NCBI RefSeq assembly: GCF_040047665.1
Contig: NZ_CP157355.1
Coordinates: 2,604,001 to 2,668,000 of the forward strand
Length of the DNA stretch: 64,000 bases
Direction: 5' to 3'
DNA from: Chitinibacter sp. FCG-7
Lineage (GTDB): Bacteria; Pseudomonadota; Gammaproteobacteria; Burkholderiales; Chitinibacteraceae
The translations under genes were made by a program, and so were the position numbers. The notes under the pieces were generated by a model. That model saw only the letters and a list, made by a program, of their open reading frames with translations. It was not told the DNA's origin and did no database searches. Shown one piece after another: positions 1 to 8,942 of the stretch. How positions within the stretch are numbered: the stretch's first letter is position 1; every line of letters begins with the position of its first letter.

Positions 1-380
1 ACGACTTGCCCCAGCATGATGGAGGCCGAGCAGTATTTCTCAGCCGAGAGCTTGATGGCCCGCTCAACCACTTCAGGCTTGAGCGCTTTGCCCGTCACGA
101 TAAAGTGCAGATGAATCTTGGTAAATACCTTAGGATCGGTCTCTGCACGCTCAGCATCCACTTCGACGACGCAATCGCGCACATCCGCACGGCCTTTTTT
201 CAGGATATGGATCACATCGTAAGTCGAGCAGCCGGTCATGCCCATCAGCAGCATTTCCATCGGTCGCGGCCCCAGATTGCGGCCACCTCCGCTTGGTGGG
301 CCATCCATCAGTACGGCGTGGCCCGATTCCGATGTCGCCAGAAAACTTACTTCCTCTACCCATTTGACACGAACTTTCAC
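1..380 (-). CDS. OsmC family peroxiredoxin-like protein (3' end outside window)
   Basis: Reading the minus strand from a GTG at 380 gives an OsmC-type protein. Its two characteristic redox cysteines are visible in the motifs TGCSTYDV and EKYCSA, which fits the OsmC/YhfA family of thiol-dependent hydroperoxide reductases or osmotically inducible proteins. AGGAG lies six bases before the GTG, which decides this start; no in-frame ATG does better. About 126 residues are visible and the C-terminus runs off the left edge. The gene is divergent from rplM. YhfA-like members have no settled substrate, so the exact role is inference. Confidence in the family is high. Confidence 0.85.
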   Translation of the reverse strand, partial: MKVRVKWVEEVSFLATSESGHAVLMDGPPSGGGRNLGPRPMEMLLMGMTGCSTYDVIHILKKGRADVRDCVVEVDAERAETDPKVFTKIHLHFIVTGKALKPEVVERAIKLSAEKYCSASIMLGQV

Positions 381-747
381 GTATTTCTCCTTTTGGCCTT
401 ACGCGGCGGTTTGATCGGTGGTTTTCATATTTTAACGGTAAATCAATTCCGATGCCTGTAGATCTGCGCCGACTCTTTTTGGTGCGCCCGTTTATCGCGT
501 TGCACCAAATCCGCTTGCCTTACGTGGATATGTCATAGATAATCGGCGGTGACATCAGGCCTGCTTGGTGTCGTCTCCTCCATCCTCCATTTTTGGTGGA
601 TTTCGCGCAATCTGGGTCAAACTGGATTGCGTTTTTTTTGCCCCTGTCCCGTATCTGCACACCAATTGAATAAACTCTTTGACAGGGTGCTCACTTCTTC
701 GTTAGAATTCTCGACTTTCTCAAAATCAAAAACGTGGACTAGCAGTC
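381..747. other. Intergenic region between osmC-like gene and rplM
   Basis: These 367 bases carry no convincing gene. They contain a short inverted repeat (TTTGGTGC near 478 and GCACCAAA near 502) and, close to rplM, a good sigma-70 promoter listed separately. The stretch between the promoter and the rplM start could hold the usual ribosomal-protein leader, but I see no diagnostic structure. Confidence 0.5.
679..708 (+). promoter_or_regulatory. Sigma-70 promoter of rplM-rpsI
   Basis: TTGACA at 679-684 and TAGAAT at 703-708 are separated by 18 bases. The -35 box is perfect and the -10 box is one base off consensus, as expected for a strongly expressed ribosomal protein operon. Transcription would start about 30 bases before the rplM ATG. 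Confidence 0.75.
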
Positions 748-1176
748 ATGAAAACCTTTTCTGCCAAGCCGCACGAGGTGAAGCGCGAGTGGTTCGTTGT
801 GGACGCCACAGACTTAGTGCTGGGCCGTCTCGCTGCCGAGATCGCCAAACGCCTGCGTGGCAAACATAAAGCTGAATACACCCCGCACGTCGATACTGGC
901 GACTACATCGTTGTGGTAAACGCAGACAAGCTCCGCGTTACTGGCGATAAAGCTACATCGAAAAAATACTACCGTCACACGGGTCACCCAGGTGGTATCT
1001 ACGAGCGTACCTTCACTGAAATGCAAAACAAATTCCCTGGCCGTGCTTTGGAGTTTGCTGTTAAAGGCATGCTTCCAAAAGGTCCATTGGGCTACGCAAT
1101 GATCAAGAAGATGAAAGTTTACGCAGGCAGCGAACATCCGCACGCCGCGCAAGAACCTAAATCTCTTGCTATCTAA
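748..1176 (+). CDS. rplM: 50S ribosomal protein L13
   Basis: This 142-residue protein has the standard L13 length and signature ([15 protein letters not shown] near the N-terminus, [17 protein letters not shown] near the C-terminus). L13 is an early-assembling protein of the large ribosomal subunit that binds 23S rRNA. It is followed 22 bases later by rpsI, the conserved bacterial pair. The strong promoter directly upstream and the terminator after rpsI define a two-gene transcript. In E. coli the operon is autoregulated through the rplM leader; I cannot show that here. Confidence 0.98.
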   Translation: MKTFSAKPHEVKREWFVVDATDLVLGRLAAEIAKRLRGKHKAEYTPHVDTGDYIVVVNADKLRVTGDKATSKKYYRHTGHPGGIYERTFTEMQNKFPGRALEFAVKGMLPKGPLGYAMIKKMKVYAGSEHPHAAQEPKSLAI

Positions 1177-1198
1177 GCAGAACTAAAGGAATTGCATC

Positions 1199-1591
1199 AT
1201 GGTAGGTAAATACAACTACGGTACCGGTCGTCGCAAGAGCTCAGTAGCTCGTGTGTTCATCACCAAAGGTACTGGCAATATCGTGGTAAACGGTAAAGAT
1301 CTGGATCAGTACTTCGCTCGCGAAACTGGCCGCATGATCGTTCGTCAGCCACTGGAAATCACAAGCAACCTCGAAGCTTTCGATATCATGGTAAACGTAG
1401 TCGGCGGCGGTGAATCTGGCCAAGCTGGTGCGGTTCGTCACGGTATTACTCGTGCTTTGATCGAATTCGATGCAGCTCTGAAGCCAGCATTGAAATCAGC
1501 AGGTCTGGTTACTCGTGACGCTCGTGAAGTTGAGCGTAAGAAAGTCGGTCTGCGTGGCGCGCGTCGTCGCAAACAGTTCTCAAAACGTTAA
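1199..1591 (+). CDS. rpsI: 30S ribosomal protein S9
   Basis: This 130-residue protein is S9. It starts with the family motif [14 protein letters not shown] and ends in a basic tail (RRRKQFSKR) that in known ribosomes reaches towards the P-site tRNA. An AAAGGA ribosome binding site lies eight bases before the ATG. It is the second gene of the rplM-rpsI operon and is followed at once by a strong intrinsic terminator. Length and sequence are entirely ordinary. Confidence 0.98.
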   Translation: MVGKYNYGTGRRKSSVARVFITKGTGNIVVNGKDLDQYFARETGRMIVRQPLEITSNLEAFDIMVNVVGGGESGQAGAVRHGITRALIEFDAALKPALKSAGLVTRDAREVERKKVGLRGARRRKQFSKR

Positions 1592-1611
1592 TTCGTTTTT
1601 GGGTTCTGCAG

Positions 1612-1639
1612 AAAAGCCATCCTTCGGGGTGGCTTTTTT
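1612..1639 (+). terminator. Intrinsic terminator of rplM-rpsI
   Basis: An 11-bp stem (AAAAGCCATCC pairing with GGGTGGCTTTT, one G-T pair) closes a TTCG tetraloop and runs into a T tract. It sits 20 bases after the rpsI stop. Confidence 0.9.
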
Positions 1640-1755
1640 ATTGCCTGCTGTTTTTGCATTTCTTTCACCCTTACGCCTCGGTTTTGCGCCTCACACCTCA
1701 CACCTGACTCCTTTTTTGTTTTATGATCGTGCTGATATTTACTGAGGATAAAGGC

Positions 1756-2799
1756 ATGATCAAAGTAGGGATTGTTGGCGGTACGGGATACACCGGTGTT
1801 GAATTATTGCGACTCTTGTCGCGTCACCCTGATGTAGAGCTGCGTGCTGTTACTTCGCGCAAGGAAGCCGGCATGAAAGTCGCGGAGATGTTCCCTAGCT
1901 TGCGCGGCCGTGTCGATATTGCCTTTTCTACGCCTGAAGAAGCCTGCCTGACCGAGTGTGATGTGGTGTTCTTTGCCACGCCGCATGGCGTTGCGATGGC
2001 GCAGGCGCGCGAATTATTGGAAGCGGGCGTTAAAGTGATTGATCTGGCGGCGGATTTCCGCCTGAAAGATCCGGTCGAATTTGCCAAATGGTACGCGATG
2101 GAGCACAGCTGTACCGATTTGCTCGCTGAAGCGGCATATGGTTTGCCAGAAGTGAATCGCGACGCGATCAAACAAGCTCGCCTGATCGGCATGGCCGGCT
2201 GCTATCCGACTTCAGTCCAGCTTGGCCTGCTGCCATTGATCGAAAATGGTGCAAAACTCATTGAAACGAGCGGCATTATCGCCGATTGCAAATCCGGCGT
2301 TTCCGGCGCGGGCCGTAAAGCCGAAGTCGGCACGCTGTTTGCTGAAAGCGCAGACAATTTCAAAGCCTATGGCGTCAAAGGTCATCGTCACTCACCCGAG
2401 ATCATGCAAGGCTTGAGCGCCATTCATGGCGCACCAGTTGAGCTGACTTTTGTGCCACACCTGACGCCGATGATTCGCGGTATTCACTCGACGATTTACG
2501 CGCGTTTAACCGAGGCGGGCAAAGCGGCCGATATTCAAAAACTGTTTGAAGAGCGCTTTGCAGGCGAGCCTTTTGTCGATGTGATGCCAGCAGGTTCATG
2601 CCCGGAAACGCGTTCAGTGCGCGGCAGCAATACCGCACGCATTGCGGTGCACCGCCCCGGTAACGGTGATTTGCTGGTGATTCTGGTGGTGGAAGACAAT
2701 CTGGTGAAGGGCGCTTCGGGTCAATCAGTGCAAGTGATGAACCTGATGTTTGGCCTGCCAGAGCAGCATGGTCTGGACGTAGTCCCTTTGTTGCCATAA
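1756..2799 (+). CDS. argC: N-acetyl-gamma-glutamyl-phosphate reductase
   Basis: ArgC reduces N-acetylglutamyl phosphate to the semialdehyde with NADPH, the third step of arginine synthesis, in the cytoplasm. The protein opens with a Rossmann motif ([18 protein letters not shown]) and has the catalytic cysteine in GCYPTS at about residue 149; HRHSPEI and the C-terminal segment are also typical. The start at 1756 gives a 347-residue protein of normal length with a purine-rich stretch (AAAGG) just upstream. A longer reading from 1723 would add eleven non-conserved residues. It has its own spacing after the S9 terminator, so it probably begins a new transcript with the next genes. Confidence 0.96.
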   Translation: MIKVGIVGGTGYTGVELLRLLSRHPDVELRAVTSRKEAGMKVAEMFPSLRGRVDIAFSTPEEACLTECDVVFFATPHGVAMAQARELLEAGVKVIDLAADFRLKDPVEFAKWYAMEHSCTDLLAEAAYGLPEVNRDAIKQARLIGMAGCYPTSVQLGLLPLIENGAKLIETSGIIADCKSGVSGAGRKAEVGTLFAESADNFKAYGVKGHRHSPEIMQGLSAIHGAPVELTFVPHLTPMIRGIHSTIYARLTEAGKAADIQKLFEERFAGEPFVDVMPAGSCPETRSVRGSNTARIAVHRPGNGDLLVILVVEDNLVKGASGQSVQVMNLMFGLPEQHGLDVVPLLP

Positions 2800-2805
2800 T
2801 CGGGC

Positions 2806-3525
2806 ATGCCGATCAAGCGTTTATATCGGGCTCACCGGGCGCGGCTTACTGCCGCGCCGCTGGCGCTACGGCCGCAAGACAGCTGGCGACGCATATTGCT
2901 TCGGTGGGTATTGCTCGCTAGCCTAATGCTGGCAATGCTTGTAGCCGGATACTGGCTGGGGCAGCGTCAGCTGCTCACCTTGCAGGCGCAGGTGCAATCC
3001 GAGCATCACTCCTCGACGCAAAAAACACAGGCGCAGATTGCTTCCCTGGCGGCGCAGTCGGCCTTGCTTGCGCAGCAAGTGACCATTCTAAGCTCCGAAC
3101 GCGATGCCCTGGTGCGCCAGCAGAATCAGGCGCAGCAGGATCTGTCGGCCATGCGTGAGACGGTCTCGTTTTTTGAATCGCTGCTGCAAAGCAATGATCG
3201 CGCGCGTATCGCCAATTTTGTGGCCTGCGACTTGCAAGCCATCGAGCCGGGGAAATACCGCTACCGCTTGCTGTTGGTGCAGGGGACGAATCGTACTGAC
3301 GAACTGCTTGGCCGCCTGCAGGTAAATTTGCAATATCTGGATGCGGGCAAGAAAGGCCGGATCAGTCAGGGGCTTGATCCGCTGATTCCGGTGAAAGCCA
3401 AGCACTACGCCAAGCTGGAAGGCGAGCTAGCTCCGCCCGCTGGCGCAAGCAACTTGCTGATGGATGTGCAGTTTTTTGGTGAAGAAGGGAATCAGGTTCA
3501 GGCCAGTTGCCAGAAAAAAATCTAA
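2806..3525 (+). CDS. Membrane-anchored coiled-coil protein (DUF6776-like)
   Basis: The product is a 239-residue inner-membrane protein of unknown function. A basic N-terminal stretch precedes one membrane segment (about residues 32-50, WVLLASLMLAMLVAGYWLG), then a Gln/Ala-rich coiled coil (about 55-125) and a small globular C-terminal domain in the periplasm. It begins six bases after the argC stop and ends ten bases before the bactofilin gene, so the three are probably co-transcribed. Membrane coiled-coil plus bactofilin suggests a cell-shape or envelope scaffold role, but that is inference. The DUF assignment is from memory of the family pattern and was not searched. Confidence 0.75.
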   Translation: MPIKRLYRAHRARLTAAPLALRPQDSWRRILLRWVLLASLMLAMLVAGYWLGQRQLLTLQAQVQSEHHSSTQKTQAQIASLAAQSALLAQQVTILSSERDALVRQQNQAQQDLSAMRETVSFFESLLQSNDRARIANFVACDLQAIEPGKYRYRLLLVQGTNRTDELLGRLQVNLQYLDAGKKGRISQGLDPLIPVKAKHYAKLEGELAPPAGASNLLMDVQFFGEEGNQVQASCQKKI

Positions 3526-3534
3526 GGAGACGGT

Positions 3535-3948
3535 ATGTTTAGCAAGAAAAAAGGCAGCACCAAAATTGATAGCCTGATTGGTCACGGCACCACTTTGACT
3601 GGCGATGTGCAGTTTGCCGGTGGTTTGCGCGTTGATGGCATTATTGTTGGGAATGTAAGCATGGCTGACGAAAAAAATGGCACGCTGGTGATCAGCGAAA
3701 AAGCACGAATCGAAGGCAAGGTGCAGTGCAGCCATCTGATTCTGAATGGCGAAATCCGCGGCCCGATTGAAGTCAGTCACTATGTCGAGCTGCAGGCCAA
3801 ATCACGCATTGTGGGTGATCTGGCGTACAAGACGCTGGAAATGCACCCGGGCGCGGTGATTGAAGGGCATCTGGTTCATGTACACAATGGCAAGCGCGAA
3901 GAAGTATCGCCTGCCGACGTGCCGCGCACCGAGCCGAAAAAAGCGTAA
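3535..3948 (+). CDS. Bactofilin family cytoskeletal protein
   Basis: This 137-residue protein has the bactofilin (DUF583) beta-helix core: a repeating pattern of short strands and glycines (DSLIGHGTTLTGDVQFAGG, LRVDGIIVGNV) flanked by a short charged N-terminus and a Pro/Glu-rich tail. Bactofilins polymerise without nucleotide and organise local cell-wall synthesis or appendages. The start has a strong AAGGAG ribosome binding site. It follows a membrane coiled-coil gene by ten bases, and the pair could act together at the envelope. Confidence 0.93.
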   Translation: MFSKKKGSTKIDSLIGHGTTLTGDVQFAGGLRVDGIIVGNVSMADEKNGTLVISEKARIEGKVQCSHLILNGEIRGPIEVSHYVELQAKSRIVGDLAYKTLEMHPGAVIEGHLVHVHNGKREEVSPADVPRTEPKKA

Positions 3949-4044
3949 ATTTGTCTCGGCGGTGCAAGCTGCAGATTGACCTTGCCCGTGTTCGAGCGGA
4001 TAATCCATAGTGTTTTAGTCAACTATTATTTCTTCGGAGCTGTA

Positions 4045-4395
4045 ATGACCACCGAAACCGACATGCCCCTACCGTTTGTTTTCACCGATAACGCTGCTGC
4101 GAAGGTGAGCGAGCTGATCGCCGAGGAAGGCAACCCAGATCTGAAACTGCGCGTGTTTGTAACGGGCGGTGGCTGTTCAGGCTTCCAGTATGGCTTTACC
4201 TTTGACGAAATCGTTAACGAAGACGACACGCCAATCAGCAAAAACGGCGTTACCCTCCTGGTTGACCCGATGAGCTACCAATACCTCGTTGGCGCGGAAA
4301 TTGATTACGTGGAAAGCCTGGAAGGCTCTCAGTTCACAATCAAAAACCCGAACGCACAATCAACTTGCGGCTGCGGATCGTCGTTCTCGGTATAA
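4045..4395 (+). CDS. erpA: Iron-sulfur cluster insertion protein ErpA
   Basis: This 116-residue A-type carrier delivers Fe-S clusters to apoproteins. The three conserved cysteines are present in [11 protein letters not shown] and in CGCGSSF at the C-terminus. The ATG at 4045 gives the normal family length; a longer in-frame reading adds 23 non-conserved residues and is rejected. A terminator follows directly, so it is a short transcript. ErpA rather than IscA is favoured by overall sequence and by the absence of other isc genes nearby. Confidence 0.95.
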   Translation: MTTETDMPLPFVFTDNAAAKVSELIAEEGNPDLKLRVFVTGGGCSGFQYGFTFDEIVNEDDTPISKNGVTLLVDPMSYQYLVGAEIDYVESLEGSQFTIKNPNAQSTCGCGSSFSV

Positions 4396-4418
4396 ACCAG
4401 AGCGGGCTTGCCGATAGT

Positions 4419-4448
4419 AAAAAGCGACCAGAGCTGGTCGCTTTTTTT
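4419..4448 (+). terminator. Intrinsic terminator after erpA
   Basis: AAAAGCGACCA pairs with TGGTCGCTTTT around a GAGC loop and runs into a T tract, 25 bases after the erpA stop. The symmetrical A and T tracts would let it work in both directions. Confidence 0.9.
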
Positions 4449-4465
4449 ATGCAGAAAGGAAAACC

Positions 4466-5143
4466 ATGGCGCAATTGGCTTTGATGTCGCTGAGTGAAGC
4501 GAGCGAGATTCCCCCGGTGGCTCATTGGCTGGATCAGGCGCAGCAAGAGCGGCTGGTCAGAATCAGCCATCCGGCCCGACAAAGGCAATTTTGCGCTGCG
4601 CGGCATCTGGCAATCAGTTTGCTTGAGGGGCAAGGCCTCGAACCTGCGTTGCTGACGCAAGCCAGTGGTCGTCCGCAGGCCGTGAATTGGCCGGCCCCCA
4701 ATGGTTTGTCATGGTCACATACCGCCGCTTGGGCAGGCGCGGCTTTGGGTAAGGGTAGGGTAGGGATTGATATTGAATCCATCCAGCTCAGACGCAATGC
4801 GCTGGCGATTGCCGGGCAATATTTCTCCGTGCGGGAGTGCGCCGCGCTGCACGCGAGGGCTGGCGAGGCGCAGCTGAGTCTCTTTTATCATATGTGGGTG
4901 GCCAAAGAGGCCTTGTTAAAAGCGCTGGGGACAGGCCTGGTCGGCGGCCTGAGCCGTTTTGAGCTGTTGCCGGATGAAGGCGGCTGGCGATTATTTAGCG
5001 CTGATCCGGTGTGCTGGCACTTGGCCATCTGGCATTTGCCGGGCCAGGCCTTGTGCGCTGTGGCCAGCGATACCGCCCAGAGCTGGAATGTGCCGCATGA
5101 TTTTGCCCGGCTGCAGTTACAGATTGTGGCAGAGGCGTGCTGA
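4466..5143 (+). CDS. 4'-phosphopantetheinyl transferase superfamily protein
   Basis: The 225-residue product is a Sfp/AcpT-type enzyme that moves phosphopantetheine from CoA to a serine of carrier proteins. The two diagnostic motifs are clear: VGIDIE near residue 95 (magnesium-binding Asp and Glu) and WVAKEALLKALGTGL near residue 150. The start has AGAAAGGA eight bases upstream. No polyketide or peptide synthetase gene is near, so its carrier partner is unknown; fatty-acid acyl carrier protein or a distant megasynthase are both possible. Confidence 0.88.
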   Translation: MAQLALMSLSEASEIPPVAHWLDQAQQERLVRISHPARQRQFCAARHLAISLLEGQGLEPALLTQASGRPQAVNWPAPNGLSWSHTAAWAGAALGKGRVGIDIESIQLRRNALAIAGQYFSVRECAALHARAGEAQLSLFYHMWVAKEALLKALGTGLVGGLSRFELLPDEGGWRLFSADPVCWHLAIWHLPGQALCAVASDTAQSWNVPHDFARLQLQIVAEAC

Positions 5144-5214
5144 TCAGCTTAGCAAGCTCACCGGATGGCTTCTATAACGCTTGTATTGCAGCGTTTTTTG
5201 ACAAGGCAGACATC

Positions 5215-5781
5215 ATGGTTGAGATACCCAAAGGCGGCTCTGCCGCACAAAATCCGGATTTAAGCTGGAGCCAAGTGCAAGAGACCATATTGATGCTGGG
5301 GATTGTGGTGGCCCAGATTCGCCACGCCATGGAGGACAGCAGCAGCTCGCTCAATCAGCTGGCGACCTCGTTCTCCACCACATCCGAACAAATTCACGCT
5401 TTAAAAAGTGATTTGATTGAATTTGTCCATCAATTGCCTGATGACTTAAACCTCGAAGAGCGCGTCACACAAATTAGCGAGCAGAATATCAAATCGGTGG
5501 TGGCATTCCAGTTTTATGACCGGCTTTCGCAGCGGCTGGAGCATGTCTGCGGCACGTTGAGCGCGCTAGCGGGGCTGGTTTCCGATCGTCAGGCGATGTT
5601 TGTGCCCGCCGAGTGGTTAAAACTGCAGGAAAGAATCCGTTCGCAATACACCATGGAGCAGGAAAAAATCCTGTTTGACGCCATCTTGCGCGGCGTTGCG
5701 ATCAACGAAGCGATCGAGCTGGCTGGCAATGTGAGGCTGCTTGAATCGAGCGAGCTGGACGACGGCATTGAATTTTTTTAA
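5215..5781 (+). CDS. Helical protein of unknown function, CheZ-like segments
   Basis: This 188-residue protein is predicted to be almost entirely alpha-helical. The segment VVAFQFYDRLSQRLEHV resembles the helix in CheZ-type and chemotaxis-associated proteins that precedes or contains the phosphatase region, but I do not see a secure CheZ catalytic motif. The ATG at 5215 follows AAGGCAG and gives a sensible protein; an in-frame reading from 5137 would overlap the preceding gene. It is the last gene before a convergent hairpin facing gntT. A signalling role is a guess from the helix pattern. Confidence 0.6.
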   Translation: MVEIPKGGSAAQNPDLSWSQVQETILMLGIVVAQIRHAMEDSSSSLNQLATSFSTTSEQIHALKSDLIEFVHQLPDDLNLEERVTQISEQNIKSVVAFQFYDRLSQRLEHVCGTLSALAGLVSDRQAMFVPAEWLKLQERIRSQYTMEQEKILFDAILRGVAINEAIELAGNVRLLESSELDDGIEFF

Positions 5782-5797
5782 GCCCGTTGGAGAATGT

Positions 5798-5832
5798 GGC
5801 CATCAGTGCCCGGCGGGGCAGCACTGACGGCC
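5798..5832. terminator. Hairpin between convergent genes
   Basis: GGCCATCAGTGC at 5798 pairs with GCACTGACGGCC ending at 5832, with one mismatch and an 11-base loop. It lies between the convergent helical-protein gene and gntT. It lacks a long T tract, so termination efficiency is uncertain. Confidence 0.5.
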
Positions 5833-5842
5833 AGAGTCCGTT

Positions 5843-7180
5843 TTAGAGCAGACTAAATGCAATCATTCCGACCGCCGCACCGGTGCTACCCAGAATGGTT
5901 TCCATCACCGTCCAGGTTTTCAGTGTTTGTGCTTCGCTGGCACCGGTAAATTTGCCGAATAGCCAGAAGCCCGAATCATTCACATGGCTTAATACAATCG
6001 AGCCACCCGCGATACAGATCGACAGTGCCGCCAGTTGCGCTCCCGAGTAGCCTGCCAGCTCGATGACTGGCAAGACTAGCCCCACGGTTGTCAGGCAGGC
6101 GACGGTGGCTGATCCCTGAATCACCCGCACCGCTGCCGCCAAGACAAAACACGCCAGAGCAATTGGCAGGCCCGCGCCGATCAGCGCATTCCCTAGCGCT
6201 GGGCCGACACCTGAATCAACCAGTACTTGCTTAAACACACCACCAGCACCAGTCACCAGCAGGATAATCCCTGCCGGTTGTAGCGCTGCGCTACAGACTT
6301 CCATCACTTTTTCCCGGCTCATGCCACGGCGTAGCGCCAGGCCATAAATGGCCAGCATGCAGGCCGCCAGAATCGCGGTGAAAGGATGGCCGATGAGCTG
6401 CAGCCACGGATAGAGCGCGCTATCGCTATCAATAAAACGCGCCACGATGGTTTTGAGCCCCACCAGAATCAGCGGGAACAAGACCAGTGCGATGCTAAAG
6501 CCAAACGACGGCATCTGGCCTTTGCCAAGGCTGGGCTCGCTCACATCGGCGGGCAAAGCCAGCGTGACATGCTTGCTGATAAAGTTGCCAAACAGCGGCC
6601 CTGCCAGCAGCATGCCGGGAATCGCGGCGGCCAGACCCAGTACAATCATCCAGCCAAAATCGGCCTTCATTTGTGAAGCGAGCAGCATCGCCGTTGGGCC
6701 GGGGAGTAAAAAGGCTGCCGAGGCGGCCACACCGGCAAAGAGCGGAATGGCCAGCTTGATCACATTGCCCCCGGTGCGGCGCGCCACAGCAAACACCACG
6801 CCGATCAGCAGCACAATCGCCACGTCAAAAAACAGCGGCAGCGTGCAGATTAGACCCGCAATCCCTAGTGCATAATTGGCGCGGCTATGGCCAAATTGGT
6901 CGAGCAATTTGACGGCAATCTGATCGAGTGCGCCGGTTTCATGCAGAATTTTGCCAAACATTGCGCCTAGCGCGACGACCACGGCCAGAAAGCCCAGGGT
7001 GCCACCCATGCCTTTTTGCATGGTATCGGCAATTTTATCCACTGGCATGCCGGAAAAAATCCCCGCGCCAATCGACACCAGCATCAGCGCGACAAAAGCG
7101 TGCAAGCGCGCTTTCATCACCAAAAATAGCAGCAACAGCACCGAACCCAGCGCCGTGAAAATCAGAGTAAAAGTATCCAT
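5843..7180 (-). CDS. gntT: Gluconate:H+ symporter, GntP family
   Basis: The 445-residue product is a GntP-family permease that imports gluconate (or a related sugar acid) with protons. It is hydrophobic throughout with about a dozen membrane segments; ALGAMFGKILHETGA and the GSATVACLTT region near the C-terminus are typical of the family. AGGAA lies seven bases before the ATG at 7180; a longer reading from 7228 would overlap gntK. It follows gntK by four bases and must share its transcript and the GntR control in front of gntK. Paralogues of this family can take other sugar acids, but the gntK neighbour argues for gluconate. Confidence 0.93.
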   Translation of the reverse strand: MDTFTLIFTALGSVLLLLFLVMKARLHAFVALMLVSIGAGIFSGMPVDKIADTMQKGMGGTLGFLAVVVALGAMFGKILHETGALDQIAVKLLDQFGHSRANYALGIAGLICTLPLFFDVAIVLLIGVVFAVARRTGGNVIKLAIPLFAGVAASAAFLLPGPTAMLLASQMKADFGWMIVLGLAAAIPGMLLAGPLFGNFISKHVTLALPADVSEPSLGKGQMPSFGFSIALVLFPLILVGLKTIVARFIDSDSALYPWLQLIGHPFTAILAACMLAIYGLALRRGMSREKVMEVCSAALQPAGIILLVTGAGGVFKQVLVDSGVGPALGNALIGAGLPIALACFVLAAAVRVIQGSATVACLTTVGLVLPVIELAGYSGAQLAALSICIAGGSIVLSHVNDSGFWLFGKFTGASEAQTLKTWTVMETILGSTGAAVGMIAFSLL

Positions 7181-7184
7181 GATC

Positions 7185-7706
7185 TTATTCCTGTGACTGA
7201 ATGGCCAAACGGGCTGCGGCGGCGACATCGGCCAGCGGCGGCGCGATGTCGATGCGAACTACATCGGGTTCGCTCGCATCCGGGCGTTCCAGCGTGACAA
7301 ATTGTGATTGCAGCATGCCTGCCTTTTGAAAATGTCCTTGTCGGGCTTGCAAACGTGCGGCAATGAGATCGTATTCGCCATCCAAAAACAGGAAGCTCAG
7401 ATTGGGATTGCCTTGCCGCAGACGATCGCGATAGGCCTTTTTGAGCGCCGAACACACAATCAGCGACACCGGATTGGTGCGCTGCATGGCAAAGGCGGCG
7501 TCGTTCAGCGCTGCTAGCCACGGCGCGCGGTCATCGTCATTGAGCGGCTGGCCCGAGGCCATTTTTTCGATATTGGCGCGGGGATGCAAGAAATCGCCAT
7601 CGAGCAATGCAGCGTTCAGCTCGTGCGCCAGCCGGGTGGCCAGCGCTGATTTGCCGCAGCCCGAGACGCCCATCAGGACATAGATTCTGGATTTTACGGG
7701 GTTCAT
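7185..7706 (-). CDS. gntK: Gluconokinase
   Basis: GntK phosphorylates gluconate to 6-phosphogluconate with ATP, feeding the Entner-Doudoroff or pentose phosphate routes. The 173-residue protein shows the P-loop MGVSGCGKSALA at its N-terminus and the family motif DGDFLHPRANIEKM. The start at 7706 has GGAG six bases upstream; an in-frame TTG four codons earlier is less likely. It is the first gene of a gntK-gntT operon and lies directly downstream of two overlapping GntR operators. Confidence 0.95.
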   Translation of the reverse strand: MNPVKSRIYVLMGVSGCGKSALATRLAHELNAALLDGDFLHPRANIEKMASGQPLNDDDRAPWLAALNDAAFAMQRTNPVSLIVCSALKKAYRDRLRQGNPNLSFLFLDGEYDLIAARLQARQGHFQKAGMLQSQFVTLERPDASEPDVVRIDIAPPLADVAAAARLAIQSQE

Positions 7707-7724
7707 ATTCGACTCCAAGCGAAA

Positions 7725-7754
7725 ATGTTACTGGTAACATGTTATGCGTAACAT
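7725..7754. promoter_or_regulatory. Two overlapping GntR operators
   Basis: Two perfect ATGTTA-N4-TAACAT palindromes stand side by side: ATGTTACTGGTAACAT (7725-7740) and ATGTTATGCGTAACAT (7739-7754), sharing two bases. This is the known recognition sequence of the LacI-type gluconate repressor GntR. The centres are 14 bp apart. They sit 19 bases before the gntK start, where a bound repressor would block transcription or early elongation of gntKT. The regulator gene is the next upstream on the same strand. Confidence 0.9.
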
Positions 7755-7857
7755 TTTGCGCTATTCCAGTTTGTAGTGGCAATAGCTTTTGCTACATTTT
7801 TGACCAAAATCAGACTAGGGGTTGTACTTAGAGCAAATCAGTGTTCTGAATTTTATG

Positions 7858-7906
7858 GGGTATATTGCTGAAGGTGATATTTTTATTGCCTTGCAAAGCA
7901 ATACAC
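7858..7906. repeat. 49-bp palindromic intergenic repeat, copy 1
   Basis: This stretch runs from GGGTATATTGC to GCAATACAC and is a 49-bp member of the dispersed family described in the findings (right end one base off ATACCC). It lies downstream of gntR and contains an internal near-palindrome of 20 bp at 7885-7904, which could act as a weak terminator of gntR. Confidence 0.7.
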
Positions 7907-7936
7907 TGTTGGGTATGTGGTGCGGTCTGAAGAGCG

Positions 7937-8938
7937 CTAAATGCTGCCGCCGAGAAACAGCTCAAAACCGAGGTCTTGCACGGGCGCGGTGAATGTCTCG
8001 CCGTTGATACGGGCAATCAAGCGCTGTGCCGCGCTGCGGCCGATGGCATGCCGCGGCGTGATGACGCTGGCCAGCTGCGGTTGCAGTGCCAAGCCAATAT
8101 CCAGATGGTTAAAGCCAGCAATGCTGATGTCGTCTGGCACGCGCAAGCCTTGCGCCTGCGCGGCGAGCAAGGCACCGGCGGCAATATCGTCATTGGTGCA
8201 GAAAACGCCGTCGAGCTGTGGTACAGCCAGCTGCGCGCGGGCGAGCAATTCGCCGCCCAGACTGAATGTTGAAGCGGCATTGGTGTGAATTACATGGCTG
8301 GGTAAACCTGCCGCATCCATGGCCTGCCGATAGCCGCTTTCGCGCATGCGCGTGCGCTGATCCAGCCGTGCTGCCAGATACACAATCTGCCGCTTGCCAC
8401 GCGAGAGCATGGCGTAGACCATGGCGGCCGCTGCCGCCCGGTGATCTAGACCCACGGCCTGATCAATCGGACTGGCGGGTAGATCCATCATTTCAACCAC
8501 CGGAATGGCTGCGACACCTAGTATTTTCAGCGCTCGCTCGGTGTGATTCGATTCGGACAGAATTAGGCCGTCGATATGAAACGACAATAATTGCGCAATT
8601 TGTTCGGCTTCGCGCTCGGCATCGTAGCCGTAATGGCCGTACAGCACGTGGTATCCCGCTGGCACGGTGACTTCTTCAATGCCTTGTGCCACGGCGGCAA
8701 AGACTTGATTGGACATCGAAGGTAGTAGGACGCCGATGGCACGGCTGCGATCATTGGCCAGCATTTCTGGCACGCGGCTGGGGATGTAGCCCAATTGCGC
8801 CATTACTTCGGCAATTCGCGTGGCCGTTGCGGGGGCAACCAGTTCCGGGGCGCGCAAATAGCGGCTGATGGTCATTTTGGAGGTGCCGACCAGATCGGCC
8901 ACGTCCTGCATCGAAGGCCGGCGATGTTTATCGTTCAT
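7937..8938 (-). CDS. gntR: LacI-family gluconate repressor
   Basis: The 333-residue protein has the LacI/GalR layout: an N-terminal helix-turn-helix (MQDVADLVGTSKMTISRYL), a hinge, and a periplasmic-binding-protein-like effector domain (IGVLLPSMSNQVFAAVAQGI onwards). Its position before gntK-gntT and the GntR-type operators between them identify it as the gluconate-responsive repressor. It starts four bases after the moeB stop, so it may be co-transcribed with moeB while gntKT has its own controlled promoter. Confidence 0.93.
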   Translation of the reverse strand: MNDKHRRPSMQDVADLVGTSKMTISRYLRAPELVAPATATRIAEVMAQLGYIPSRVPEMLANDRSRAIGVLLPSMSNQVFAAVAQGIEEVTVPAGYHVLYGHYGYDAEREAEQIAQLLSFHIDGLILSESNHTERALKILGVAAIPVVEMMDLPASPIDQAVGLDHRAAAAAMVYAMLSRGKRQIVYLAARLDQRTRMRESGYRQAMDAAGLPSHVIHTNAASTFSLGGELLARAQLAVPQLDGVFCTNDDIAAGALLAAQAQGLRVPDDISIAGFNHLDIGLALQPQLASVITPRHAIGRSAAQRLIARINGETFTAPVQDLGFELFLGGSI

Positions 8939-8942
8939 GCGT

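Noticed and set aside
6386..6875. Plus-strand frames of 96 and 142 codons inside gntT
   Set aside because: They are shadows of a clear membrane transporter on the other strand.
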